DNA of 64,000 nucleotides from Marchantia polymorpha subsp. ruderalis. Lineage: Eukaryota > Streptophyta > Marchantiopsida > Marchantiales > Marchantiaceae. The notes beneath the pieces were generated by a model. It did no database searches. It was not told where the DNA came from and saw only the letters and a list, made by a program, of their open reading frames with translations. Position numbers and translations under genes: made by a program. The stretch spans positions 12,859,501 to 12,923,500 of the forward strand of contig AP031355.1 in the NCBI GenBank assembly GCA_037833965.1, read 5' to 3'. This document shows positions 32,818-42,330 of this stretch, in pieces (the first letter of the stretch is position 1; each line of letters begins with the position of its first letter).

Positions 32818-33398
32818 CAAATTTGCAGCTCCAACGGAGCTGCTGTCAAGAAGTTGTCATTTCGATACTTTGAGTTTAGGGATTTGAGCATGAATCTTGC
32901 GGAGCCCATATCTTCTTGCTGGAATGTCAACAGGAGCTGAGATTTGGTAGGCTTGTTCACAACGGCCGGGCGCACATACCTGCAAATTTTCAGCCCCAAC
33001 GGAGCTGCTGTCAAGAAGTTGTCATTTCGAAACTTTAAGTTTAGGGATTTGAGCATGAATCTTGCGGAGGCCATATCTTCTTGCTGGAGTGTCAACAGGA
33101 GCTGAGATTTGGTAAGCTTGTTCACGACGGCTGGGCGCACATACCTGCAAAGTTTCAGCCCCAACGGAGCTGCTGTCAAGAAGTTGTCATTTCGAAACTT
33201 TGAGTTTAGGGATTTGAGCATGAATCTTGCGAAGGCCATATCTTCTTGCTGGAGTGTCAACAGGAGCTGAGATTTAGTGGGCTTGTTCACGACGGCCGGG
33301 CGCACATACCTGCAAATTTTCAGTCCCAACGAAGCTGCTGTCAAGAAGTTTTCATTTCGAAACTTTGAGCTTGTGTAACATCTTGCAAAGTTGGGTTC
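32818..33398 (+). repeat. LN-A 5' UTR: 165-bp monomer array (A3)
   Basis: GCTGTCAAGAAG at 32842, 33007, 33172 and 33337. The first unit starts AAATTTGCAGCTCCAACGG, a variant of the internal AAATTTTCAGCCCCAACGG, and the same variant starts copy A5 (49750). A fixed 5' end, and hence a defined transcription start, is inferred. Confidence 0.85.
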
Positions 33399-34136
33399 AT
33401 GATGGATTCTGAAAACAAACTTCTCAATCTTGTGCAAACGGTTTTGGAGGAATTGAAAGTGCTACGCCAAGAATTCAAGGCACAAAATGTTGCTTTGGCT
33501 GCTGCAAAGAATGAAATCAGGGAGTTGAAGATTTCTCACAAAAGTTTTGAGAAGATCATGCTCCAAATCTCTGGATCTGTTGAGGACATTCAAGACAAGG
33601 TTGGTTCTCAACCTTCTACTGTTACTACTCCTGCTTTGCATGAAGTGGTTGAAACTCTTGAGGTGAAAATGAAGTCCTATGCTGAAGCTACCAAGTCTGC
33701 TCATATCTCTTTCTGTCAAGAGCAAGAGATTGAAAAGGCTAGTCAATTTCCTCGTATGAAGAATGTGAGGATTTCGGGTCTACCTGAATCTGAGAAGGAA
33801 GAGGTGAAGAGTGTGGTCACCAAGTTTTTGACTGAAACACTTGATGTTTCTAATCCGGATTTGGCTCATGCTTATCGTATTGGCAACAAAGGCACACAAC
33901 CTCGTGCCATTATTGTTAAGTTTGTAGATCAAGCTCAACGTGATATGGCTTTAGCTAACAAGGCCATTCTCAAGGGACGGAGGATTTGGTTAGATCCAGA
34001 TCTTACACCTCTTCAAGTTGAAGCAAGGAGGAAGGAGCTTGCAAAAGTCAAAGAAGCTCAAGATGCAGGTTTTGTAGCTTATCTACGTGATAGTCAAGCT
34101 ATTATCACCAAGAGGAGGAGACAATCATCAACCTAG
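33399..34136 (+). CDS. LN-A ORF1 protein (A3), intact
   Basis: 245 aa. Residues 8-65 and about 85-113 are Leu/Glu/Lys-rich with heptad spacing (coiled coil). Residues 122-195 hold the RRM-like core (VRISGLPES, AYRIGNKG, PRAIIVKF, LKGRRIWLD). Residues 196-245 are basic and match the L1 ORF1p C-terminal domain. No zinc knuckle is present. By family knowledge it should trimerise, coat the LINE RNA and assist strand exchange. The start is MMDSEN just after the monomers. It ends at TAG 34134-34136, and the same frame continues without a stop into ORF2. Confidence 0.9.
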   Translation: MMDSENKLLNLVQTVLEELKVLRQEFKAQNVALAAAKNEIRELKISHKSFEKIMLQISGSVEDIQDKVGSQPSTVTTPALHEVVETLEVKMKSYAEATKSAHISFCQEQEIEKASQFPRMKNVRISGLPESEKEEVKSVVTKFLTETLDVSNPDLAHAYRIGNKGTQPRAIIVKFVDQAQRDMALANKAILKGRRIWLDPDLTPLQVEARRKELAKVKEAQDAGFVAYLRDSQAIITKRRRQSST

Positions 34137-34142
34137 CAATCC
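34134..34142 (+). promoter_or_regulatory. Candidate readthrough stop UAG CAA UCC (A3)
   Basis: The ORF1 stop TAG is followed by CAA TCC, and the frame stays open through AAG AAA TTG AGG GTG TTG ATG TGG into ORF2. Plant-virus readthrough sites use UAG CAR YYA; this site matches except for the last base. The same TAG CAA TCC is present at every ORF1-ORF2 junction read here in all three families. Readthrough is inferred, not shown. Confidence 0.6.
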
Positions 34143-34160
34143 AAGAAATTGAGGGTGTTG

Positions 34161-37100
34161 ATGTGGAACATAAGAGGCCTATCTACAACTAAGTATGTGA
34201 GTGCACATCCGATTTGGAAGATGGCGGACATCCTCAACATTGTTGAGACTTGGGAGCATGAAAGTAATGTTATTGGAGAGATACAAGGGTTTACTCTGGT
34301 GGGATCTACTTGGAACCATAGAACTCGACGAGCAGGAAGAGGCTTTGGAGGCATTGCTTCTTTCATCAGATCTGAACTTCTTCCTATGATACATTTGGAA
34401 AGCCAAGATATTGGGAAACAATATCATTGGCTTCGTCTTGGATCGATTGGAGGATCTTACAGTTATTTGGCAGTTTGTTACTTTGCACCATTATCCATGC
34501 AGATCTACTCCACAAGCACTTGCAATCGAAGTCAACCATTCCATCGGCTCATAGGAGATGTTCTCAAATATCAAGACAAAGGTGAAGTTTTTCTTGTTGG
34601 AGACTTCAATGCCCGCATACGTTCCGCTCAATTTACACAATTTGATAGTTCCTTGTCTTCTCACTCTTTTGAAGAAAGTAGAGATAGTTTGTGGTCTAGA
34701 GTCTCTTGTGATCCTTGTTCAAATGATTTGACTGAGCATTTCTTGACTTTTGGAGCCACTTGTAATCTGAAAGTTCTCAATGGTGTTTCTTTCTTTCCCA
34801 ACTCTCACTCCAATACATGTTTTTCCTCTACTGGTGTTAGCACTATAGATTATCTTTTGTCCTCTGCCACTAATAGTTCATTTATCTCAGCGTTTGATAT
34901 TCTAGAGCCTCAACCAGAATCAGATCATACACCTCTTTTATTTACTCTTTTGCTGCCAACGTCAATCCCTCTCCCTACATACTATGTTTCTACTTCCCCC
35001 AAGTTTTGTTTAGATGCTAGTAAAAAGCAACTTTATAGTGAACATTTCCAAGACCTCTTGACTTGTACAACTTGGAGCCTTGATCCACATACATCTAGTT
35101 TGCAACTAACAGAGTTGCTCCAAAACTCTGCTTCTAAGTTCTTTTTGAGACATAAGACCAGGAGAGCTAGAGGTCTTCCTTGCAATGGATGGTTTGACTT
35201 TGATTGCAAGCAAGCGAGGGCGAGATCACTTGATAAATCCTTGGATCTTCACAATCGGTTGATTATGACAAGACTTTACAAAGACTTGGTGAAGTCCAAG
35301 AAACGAGCATTTTTGAGGCAGAAGCAAGAGTGCTTGACAAAGGAGCACTTGGAGAATCCCAAATCCTTTTGGAGGCGGTTGGCAGTACGATCTTCTAAAC
35401 CTACTCTTGATCCCAAGTCTTTGATTTCTTTTGCTGAAAAGCTTTATTTTTTTCCCAATGTTGCATCTATGCCACATTGTGAAGGAAATCCAGGCTTATT
35501 TTCAGAAGTTGAAGTGATGACTCAACTCAGACAATTGGCAAATGGTAAATGTGAGGATTTGGATGGGCTTTCCATTGAACTTCTCAAGTGGGGAGGAGAT
35601 GCTATTGGGCCTATACTCACGAAAGCGTTAGAGGATGCTGCTATTCATGGCTTTCCTTCATCTTGGTCTCTACGGAAGATTGTTCCTATTCACAAATCTG
35701 GGAGCAAGGCCTTGGTGACAAACTATCGCACTATCATGGTGGGTAGTATTTTTGCCAAGTTATTTGGCAAATTGGTGGAGTCAAAGTTGAGCACATGGGC
35801 TGAATCTTGTCAAAAGAGAGCGCGGTTCCAAGCTGGTTTTCGTCCTACATTCAACACTATAGACCATATCTTGGTTTTACGTGTTCTATGGGAGAAATCC
35901 AAGGGTAATGGAAAAGCTTTGTTTTGTGCCTTCATTGATTTCAAGAAAGCTTTTGACACAGTACCTCGTGAGCTTTTATGGCAAAGATTGCAAACCATTG
36001 GAGTACCATCAGATCTCTTGGCAGCGGTGTCTGCATTATACCACTCAGTTCGGGCCAAGATCAACACTTCTCAAACCGAAGAGATTATCAGCACCATTGG
36101 AGTCATTCAAGGTTGTCCTCTCTCTCCCACTCTCTTTGGAGTTTTCATAGATGATATAGAAAGGTGGTTGGAGGATTGTGATAGCGAAGGTGTTAAACTT
36201 GGAGGCTTTGTCATCAAAGCTCTTTTGTATGCAGATGATGTCATATTACTAGCACGTGATGCCACTAGTTTACAGAAACACCTCGACACTTTGGCTAGCT
36301 TTTGTACTCAAAATCAGATGGAAGTCAATTTGGAGAAGTCCAAAGTCATTCTTGTGGGCACTAGATCCAAGCTCTCTTTCTGTTACAAAGGATTAGAGTT
36401 GGAACAAGTGAAAAGTTACAAATATTTGGGCATTGATTTCTCATCTGATTATAGTTGGGCACTTTGTGTGCAAAAGAGGGTAGAAGCTGGTTTCAAAGCT
36501 CTATATTCATTGCTAAATAGATGTAGAGGAGCTCATCTAGTGTCTTGGAGTCTTAGGAAATTCTTATTCAGGAGCTTAGTGTTTCCCGTTATCTTATATG
36601 GAACACAAGTGTGGGGTCCTGGTTGTAAGAAGACAGGTTGGCAGCGTTTGGAGAGGGTGCAAAAGATCTTCTTACAAGAAGAATTGGGTGTGAGGACCCA
36701 AACTTCTTATGCAATTCTTCTTGCGGAAACAGGTTGTCTACCTCTTGAGGCTGAAGCTCTCTTTTTGACTATCACTTACGTCAAAAGAGTGAGATCTCTT
36801 GATGCTTCTCGACTTCCTCTTGAAGCTCTGCATGCCACACGTCCCAAGGGTTGGTTTGCAGATGTGGTGACTTGGTCTTTGAGGTGGAATGTGACGGAAC
36901 TCGATTGGAATTTGCAACCTATTGCCCTACGCGAGCGTATTAGGGAGGAATTTCTCAGCATTATGTGGAGCACACGAGGCACCAAGATGCAGTTTTATCA
37001 ACTTCATGTGAATCCTATGCTTGTTTATTGTGAGCAAGGATACTTACTTGCAGAGATATCTACTTCTTTACGTCATATTATTGCTAGACATAGAACTGGA

Positions 37101-37358
37101 TCTCATAGTCTTGGGATTGAAGAAGGGCGTTGGTTGAACATTGATAGGAGTGAACGTATTTGTAGGCTATGTGATGGAAGAAAAGTTGAGGATGAAGAGC
37201 ATGTATTTCTTACTTGTTCTAGGTATGTAGAGATTCGAGTGGCGCATAAAGTTGATGTCGAGAATTTCTTTTCTCTGCTTCAACTCGAGCCTTATGATTT
37301 AGGTTGTTACATTAGAGATATTATTAGTTACCGTTCTAGTGCTTTGGGCACTAGCTAG
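34161..37358 (+). CDS. LN-A ORF2 protein (endonuclease and reverse transcriptase), intact
   Basis: 1065 aa counted from the first ATG. It nicks target DNA and copies LINE RNA from the nick (target-primed reverse transcription). Endonuclease of APE type: Glu29 in VETWEHE, Asp148/Asn150 in GDFNAR, and Asp255-His256 in PESDH. RT: Asp593 in FIDFKKAFD, GVIQGCPLSP, and Tyr690-Ala-Asp-Asp693 in LLYADDVILL, followed by YKYLGIDFS. C-terminal knuckle: Cys1001, Cys1004, His1014 and Cys1019. No RNase H domain is recognised. The first endonuclease strand (LRVLMWN) is partly encoded upstream of this ATG, in frame with ORF1, which favours a fused product. Placement in the L1-like group rests on the ORF1 type and domain order only. 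Confidence 0.92.
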   Translation: MWNIRGLSTTKYVSAHPIWKMADILNIVETWEHESNVIGEIQGFTLVGSTWNHRTRRAGRGFGGIASFIRSELLPMIHLESQDIGKQYHWLRLGSIGGSYSYLAVCYFAPLSMQIYSTSTCNRSQPFHRLIGDVLKYQDKGEVFLVGDFNARIRSAQFTQFDSSLSSHSFEESRDSLWSRVSCDPCSNDLTEHFLTFGATCNLKVLNGVSFFPNSHSNTCFSSTGVSTIDYLLSSATNSSFISAFDILEPQPESDHTPLLFTLLLPTSIPLPTYYVSTSPKFCLDASKKQLYSEHFQDLLTCTTWSLDPHTSSLQLTELLQNSASKFFLRHKTRRARGLPCNGWFDFDCKQARARSLDKSLDLHNRLIMTRLYKDLVKSKKRAFLRQKQECLTKEHLENPKSFWRRLAVRSSKPTLDPKSLISFAEKLYFFPNVASMPHCEGNPGLFSEVEVMTQLRQLANGKCEDLDGLSIELLKWGGDAIGPILTKALEDAAIHGFPSSWSLRKIVPIHKSGSKALVTNYRTIMVGSIFAKLFGKLVESKLSTWAESCQKRARFQAGFRPTFNTIDHILVLRVLWEKSKGNGKALFCAFIDFKKAFDTVPRELLWQRLQTIGVPSDLLAAVSALYHSVRAKINTSQTEEIISTIGVIQGCPLSPTLFGVFIDDIERWLEDCDSEGVKLGGFVIKALLYADDVILLARDATSLQKHLDTLASFCTQNQMEVNLEKSKVILVGTRSKLSFCYKGLELEQVKSYKYLGIDFSSDYSWALCVQKRVEAGFKALYSLLNRCRGAHLVSWSLRKFLFRSLVFPVILYGTQVWGPGCKKTGWQRLERVQKIFLQEELGVRTQTSYAILLAETGCLPLEAEALFLTITYVKRVRSLDASRLPLEALHATRPKGWFADVVTWSLRWNVTELDWNLQPIALRERIREEFLSIMWSTRGTKMQFYQLHVNPMLVYCEQGYLLAEISTSLRHIIARHRTGSHSLGIEEGRWLNIDRSERICRLCDGRKVEDEEHVFLTCSRYVEIRVAHKVDVENFFSLLQLEPYDLGCYIRDIISYRSSALGTS

Positions 37359-37458
37359 GGGGTTCTTTTGGTTCTCTCCTAGTTTGGAGTTGAATTGTTT
37401 GTATTGTGTTTTTTAGCCTTTTGACCCTTTGGGTCCCACGGGCTTGATCTATTTACCA
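37359..37458 (+). other. LN-A 3' UTR, hairpin and tail (A3)
   Basis: Holds AGCC-TTTT-GACCC-TTT-GGGTC-CCACG-GGCT, then GATCT and about one TTTACCA unit, directly followed by the TTTGATC target duplication. Confidence 0.85.
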
Positions 37459-40113
37459 TTTGATCCTTCCACAAACTCTTTGACAGAGCACTTTTTGACA
37501 TTTGGAGCCACTTGTAACTTGAAGGTTCTCAATGGAACCTCTCGCTTTCCCAACTCTCAGTCCAATACTTGTTTTTCCCCTACCGGTGCTAGCACAATAG
37601 ATTTTCTCTTGTCTTCCTTGGTTAGTACCTCTCTGATCTCCAATTTTGATGTTTTGGATCCTCAACCTGAATCAGATCATGCACCTCTTTTGTTCACACT
37701 TTCAATGTCAAAATCAATCTCTACTTCACCTTGCCAATCTCTTTTAGCTTCTCCCAAGTTTCGCTTAGATCCTTGTAAAAGAGACCTTTATGCAGAACAT
37801 CTACAAGATCTTTTGACTCACACCATATGGAGTCCAGATTCGCATACCGCTAGTTTACAGCTCATAGAATTGCTCAAAACTTCTGCATCGAAGTTCTTTT
37901 TGAGGCATAGTACTAGGATTGCTAAGGGGCTACCTTGCAATGGATGGTTTGACTCCGAATGCAAGCTAGCAAGGGCAAGGTCTGTTGATAGGTCTTTGGA
38001 TATTCAAAGTCGGCTTCTTTTGACAAGGATATACAAAGACTTGGTGAAGTCTAAGAAACGAGCTTTCTTGAGAAGAAAGCAAGAATCCTTGACAAAGGAC
38101 CTGATGAAGGATCCCAAGTCCTTTTGGAGACGATTAGCTACGTCACCGTCAAAACCTTCTCTTGATTCCGAGTCTTTGGTAGCTTTTGCCGAAAAGCTCT
38201 ATTTCTTTCCAGAAGCCACATCTATGCCATATTGCGAAGCAACACCTGGATTATTTTCGGAAGGAGAGGTGATGACTATTCTCCGAAAATTAGCAAATGG
38301 CAAATGTGAGGATTTAGATGGCTTGTCCATTGAACTTATCAAGTGGGGAGGAGATTGTATTGGACCGGTTCTCACTAAGCTTTTGGAAGATGCTATGGTT
38401 CATGGTTTTCCATCAACTTGGTCCATGCGAAAGATTGTTCCTATCCATAAATCAGGAAGGAAGGACGTGGTGACAAACTATCGCACCATCATGGTTGGTA
38501 GTGTTTTTGCCAAGTTGTTTGGGAAGTTGGTAGAATCGAAGTTGAGCACATGGACAGAGGATTTTCAGAAGAGAGCAAAGGCCCAAGCCGGTTTTCGTCC
38601 TACATACAACACTATTGACCATATTTTGGCCTTACGTGTTTTATGGGAGAAATCCAAGGGCAATGGGAAAGCTTTATTTTGTGCCTTCATCGATTTGAAG
38701 AAAGCTTTTGATACTGTTCCTCGAAAGCTTTTATGGGAAAGACTACAAGACATTGGAGTACCGGCTAATCTACTCGGAGCTGTGGCCACTTTATACACTT
38801 CAGTTCGAGCTAAGATTGATGCCTCTCAGCCTGAAGAGATCTCGAGCACCATTGGAGTTATTCAAGGTTGTCCTCTCTCTCCTACTCTATTCGGAATATT
38901 TATAGATGATATAGAAAGGTGGTTGGATGATTGTGAGAGTGAAGGAGTCAAACTTGGAGACTTTGTGATCAAAGCTCTTTTGTATGCAGATGATATCATA
39001 TTACTAGCACGTGATGCAATTAGTTTACAGAAACACCTTGATACTTTGGCAAGCTTTTGTACTCGAAATCAGATGGAGGTCAATCTGGAAAAATCAAAGA
39101 TCATTCTTGTGGGCACTAGATCCAAGTTCTCTCTCTTTTACAAGGGACTAGAATTGGAACAAGTGAAGAGTTACAAATATTTAGGCATTGATTTTTCTCA
39201 GAATTATAGTTGGGCACTTTGTGTACAAAAGAGAGTAGAAGCTGGTTACAAAGCTCTATATTCATTGTTAAATCGATGTAGAAGAGCTCATCTAGTATCT
39301 TGGAGTCTTAGGAAATTTTTATTTAGGAGTTTAGTGTTGCCGGTGGTTCTATATGGGACACAAGTGTGGGGTCCTGGTAGTAAGAAGACAAGTTGGGAGC
39401 GTGTGGAGAGGGTGCAAAAGATCTTCTTACAAGAAGAGTTAGGTGTAAGGAACCAAACTCCTTATGCTATTCTTCTTGCGGAAACCGGTTGTCTACCTCT
39501 TGAGGCTGAAGCTCTCTACTTGACCATCACTTATATTAGAAGGGTGAGATCTCTTGATGCTTCTCGACTTCCTCTTCATGCTTTGCGTGCCACACGTTCC
39601 AAGGGATGGTTTGCAGATGTGATAACTTGGTCTTTAAGGTGGAATGTGACGGAATTGGATTGGGATCTGCAACCTATGGCCCTTCGCGAGCGTATTAAGG
39701 AGGAGTTTCTCAACATCATTTGGAGGAGAGGAGGCACTAAAATGCAGTTTTATCAACTTCATGAGAATCCTATGCTTATTTATTGTGAGCAAGGGTACCT
39801 TGTTGCAGAGATTGCTACATCTTTACGTCATATTATTGCTAGGCATAGAACAGGATCTCATAGGCTTGGAATTGAGGAAGGACGTTGGTTGAATATTGAT
39901 AGGAGTGAACGGATTTGTAGGCTATGTGATGGGAGAAATGTTGAGGATGAAGAGCATGTGTTTATTACTTGTACTAGATATATAGAAATTCGAGTGGCGC
40001 ATAAAGTTGATGTCGAGAATTTCTTTTCTCTGCTTCAACTCGAGCCTTATGATTTAGGTTGTTACATTAGAGATATTATTAGTTACCGTTCTAGTGCTTT
40101 GGGCACTAGCTAG
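37459..40113 (+). pseudogene. LN-C ORF2, main part (C3)
   Basis: The open LN-C reading resumes at FDPSTNSLTEHF and runs unbroken to TAG 40111-40113. It includes PESDH, RT motifs FIDLKKAFD, GVIQGCPLSP and LLYADDIILL, and the knuckle CRLCDGRNVEDEEHVFITC. Apart from the two insertions, no stop is seen in the C3 ORF2, so it was coding-competent when A3 landed. Its start lies at 31992. It is the best reference here for the LN-C protein. Confidence 0.9.
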
Positions 40114-40225
40114 GAGGTTCTTTTGGTTCTCTCCTTGTTTGGAGTTGGATTGTTTGTATTGTGTTTTTTAGCCTTTTGACCCTTTGGGTCCCACGGGCTT
40201 GATCTATTTACCATTTACCACATTT
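40114..40225 (+). other. LN-C 3' UTR, hairpin and tail (C3)
   Basis: Nearly the same 3' UTR as LN-A with the conserved hairpin; it ends in TTTACCA units and CACATTT before the ATCC target duplication. Confidence 0.8.
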
Positions 40226-41632
40226 ATCCAAATCCTCCGATTTATCATTTGCTAATTTTCTAACTTGAGTCATCACCTCTGATTCAGAAAATAAGCCTGA
40301 TGTTCCTTCACAACAAGGCATTGATGCAGCGTTGGGAAAGAAATAAAGCTTTTCAGCAAAGTCAATCAAACTCTTGGGATCAAGAGTAGGTTTTGAAGAC
40401 CTTACAGCTAACCGTCTCCAAAAGGATTTGGGATTCTCCATCAACTCCTTTGTCAAGGATTCCTGCTTCGTCCTCAAAAAAGCTCTTTTTTAAGACTTCA
40501 CCAAGTCTTTGTAAAGCCTTGTCAAGGTAAGCCGACTCTAGAAATCCAAAGACTTGTCAACTGATCTCATCCTCGCTTGCTTACAATCCAAGTCAAACCA
40601 TCCATTGCAAGGAAGCCCCCTAGCTCCTCGATCCTTGTGCCGCAAAAAGAACTTAGAAGCAGTGTCTTTGAGCAACTCTATTAATTGCCCACTCGCTGTA
40701 TGTGGATCAAGGCTCCATGAAGTATGAGTCAAAAGGTTTTGAAAATGTAACATGTACAACTCTTTCTTACTAAGATCTAAACGAAACTTGGGAGAAGCTA
40801 AAACAGAATGGCATGGAGAGAGAGGGATTGTTTTTGATAACAAGAGAGTAAATAAGAGAGGTGCATGATCTGACTCTGGCTGAGGTTCTAGAATATCAAA
40901 TTTCGAAATAAAAGAGTTATGAGTGGCTGAGGATAGAAGATAATCAATGGTGCTAACACCTGTAGGAGAAAAGCACGTATTGGAAAGAGAGTTGGGAAAG
41001 AGAGAGATACCGTTGAGAACTTTCAAATTACATGTGGCTCCAAAGGTTAGAAAGTGTTATGTCAAAGGATTTGTACAAATATCAGAAGACTTTCTACACC
41101 ACATACTATCTTCAAGTTCTTCAAAGGAGGGAGAACTCAAGAGATCACCAACTTGGGTAAATTGTGCACAACCTATTCGAGCATTGAAATCTCCAACCAG
41201 AAAAACTTCACCTTTGCTCTGATAATTGAGAACATCTCCTATAAGTCGATGGAATGGTTGACTCCGATTGCAAGTGCGTGTGGAGTAGATAGGCATGGAC
41301 AATGGTGCAAAGTAACAAACAGCCAAATAACTATAAGATCCTCCAACCAAACCAAGACAAAGCCAATGATATTGACCTCCAATATCTTGACCTTCTAAAT
41401 GTATCAAAGGTAGAAATTGAGATCTGATGAAAGTAGCAATACCGCCATAGCCTCTTCCAGCTCGTTGACTTCTCTGATTCCAAGTGGATCCCACCAAAGT
41501 AAACCCTGGTATCTCTCCAATAGTGTTGCTCTCATGTTCCCACGTCTCCACAATGTTGATGATGTCCGCCATCTTCCAAATCGGATTAGCACTCACATAC
41601 TTGGTTGTAGAAAGACCTCTAATATTCCACAT
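40226..41632 (-). pseudogene. LN-B ORF2, N-terminal part (B3, part 3)
   Basis: Minus-strand LN-B ORF2 from the MWNIRG start (41632) through the endonuclease (VETWEHES, GDFNARIG, PESDH) to KSEDLD next to the C3 insertion. Nonsense codons: TAA 41057-41059 (shared with B1), TAG near 40542 (Gln elsewhere) and TAA near 40492 (Lys elsewhere). It is joined in reading to 28814-29467. Confidence 0.88.
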
Positions 41633-41656
41633 TAACACCCTCAAGCTCTTGGATTG

Positions 41657-41886
41657 CTATGTGGATGATTGTCTCTTCCTTTAAGTGACAATTGCTTGTC
41701 CATCACGAAGATAAGCAAAAAATCCAGCATCTTGAGCTTCTTTGAATTTTGCAAGCTCCTTTCTCCTTGCCTCTACTTGTAGAGGTGTGAGATCGGGATC
41801 TAATCAAATTCTACGTCCTTTGAGTACAGCTTTGTTGGCTAAAGCTGTATCACGTTGAGTTTGGTCATTGAACTTAACTATGATGG
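41657..41886 (-). pseudogene. LN-B ORF1, C-terminal part (B3)
   Basis: The last 76 codons of ORF1, ending at TAG 41657-41659 with CAA TCC following. TGA 41804-41806 (Trp elsewhere) and TAA 41681-41683 (Gln elsewhere) are identical to the lesions in B1. At 41886 it meets a plus-strand LN-A ORF1 fragment without filler. Confidence 0.85.
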
Positions 41887-42306
41887 CAAGAACAAGAGAT
41901 TGAAAAGGCTAATCAATTTTATCGTATGAAGAATGTGAGGATTTCGGGTCTACCTGAATCTGAGAAGGAAGAGGTGAAGAGTGTGATCACCAAGTTTTTG
42001 ACTGAAACACTTGATGTTCCTAATCCGGATTTGACTCATGCTTATCGTATTGGCAACAAAGGCACACAACCTCGTGCCATTATTGTTAAGTTTGTAGATC
42101 AAGCTCAACGTGATATGGCTTTAGCTAACAAGGCCATTCTCAAGGGACGGAGGATTTGGTTAGATCCAGATCTTACACCTCTTCAAGTTGAAGCAAGGAA
42201 GAAGGAGCTTGCAAAAGTCAAAGAAGCTCAAGATGCAGGTTTTGTAGCTTATATACGTGATAGTCAAGCTATTATCACCAAGAGGAGGAGAGAATCATCA
42301 ACCTAG
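41887..42306 (+). pseudogene. LN-A ORF1, C-terminal half (A4)
   Basis: Begins at the QEQEIEKANQF codons, covers the RRM-like core and C-terminal domain, and ends at TAG 42304-42306 followed by CAA TCC. The coiled coil and promoter are missing, so this copy is 5'-truncated. The remaining frame is open. Confidence 0.85.
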
Positions 42307-42330
42307 CAATCCAAGAAATTGAGGGTGTTG

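Larger units (their letters stand above)
32647..37458 (+). mobile_element. Full-length, fully open LN-A LINE (copy A3)
   Basis: Inserted in C3 ORF2 with a 7-bp TTTGATC duplication (32640-32646 and 37459-37465). It is the only copy here with both ORF1 and ORF2 open over full length, plus about 3.5 promoter-like monomers, so it is the best candidate for a recently active element. The 5' side carries about 170 bp of filler from other LINE templates (32647-32817). The tail is only about one unit. Confidence 0.92.
29468..40225 (+). mobile_element. Full-length LN-C LINE (copy C3), interrupted
   Basis: Plus-strand LN-C inserted into B3 with a 4-bp ATCC duplication. 5' UTR 29468-31225, ORF1 31226-31973, ORF2 from 31992 to 40113, 3' UTR and tail 40114-40225. 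ORF2 is split by an 80-bp hairpin-tail insertion (32278-32357) and by the complete LN-A element A3 (32647-37458). Removing both restores a continuous LN-C reading. Confidence 0.9.

Noticed and set aside
34161..37358. Group II intron, retron or DGR reverse transcriptase
   Set aside because: An APE-type endonuclease precedes the RT, an L1-type ORF1 lies upstream, and target-site duplications and 5' truncations are present. This is a non-LTR retrotransposon.
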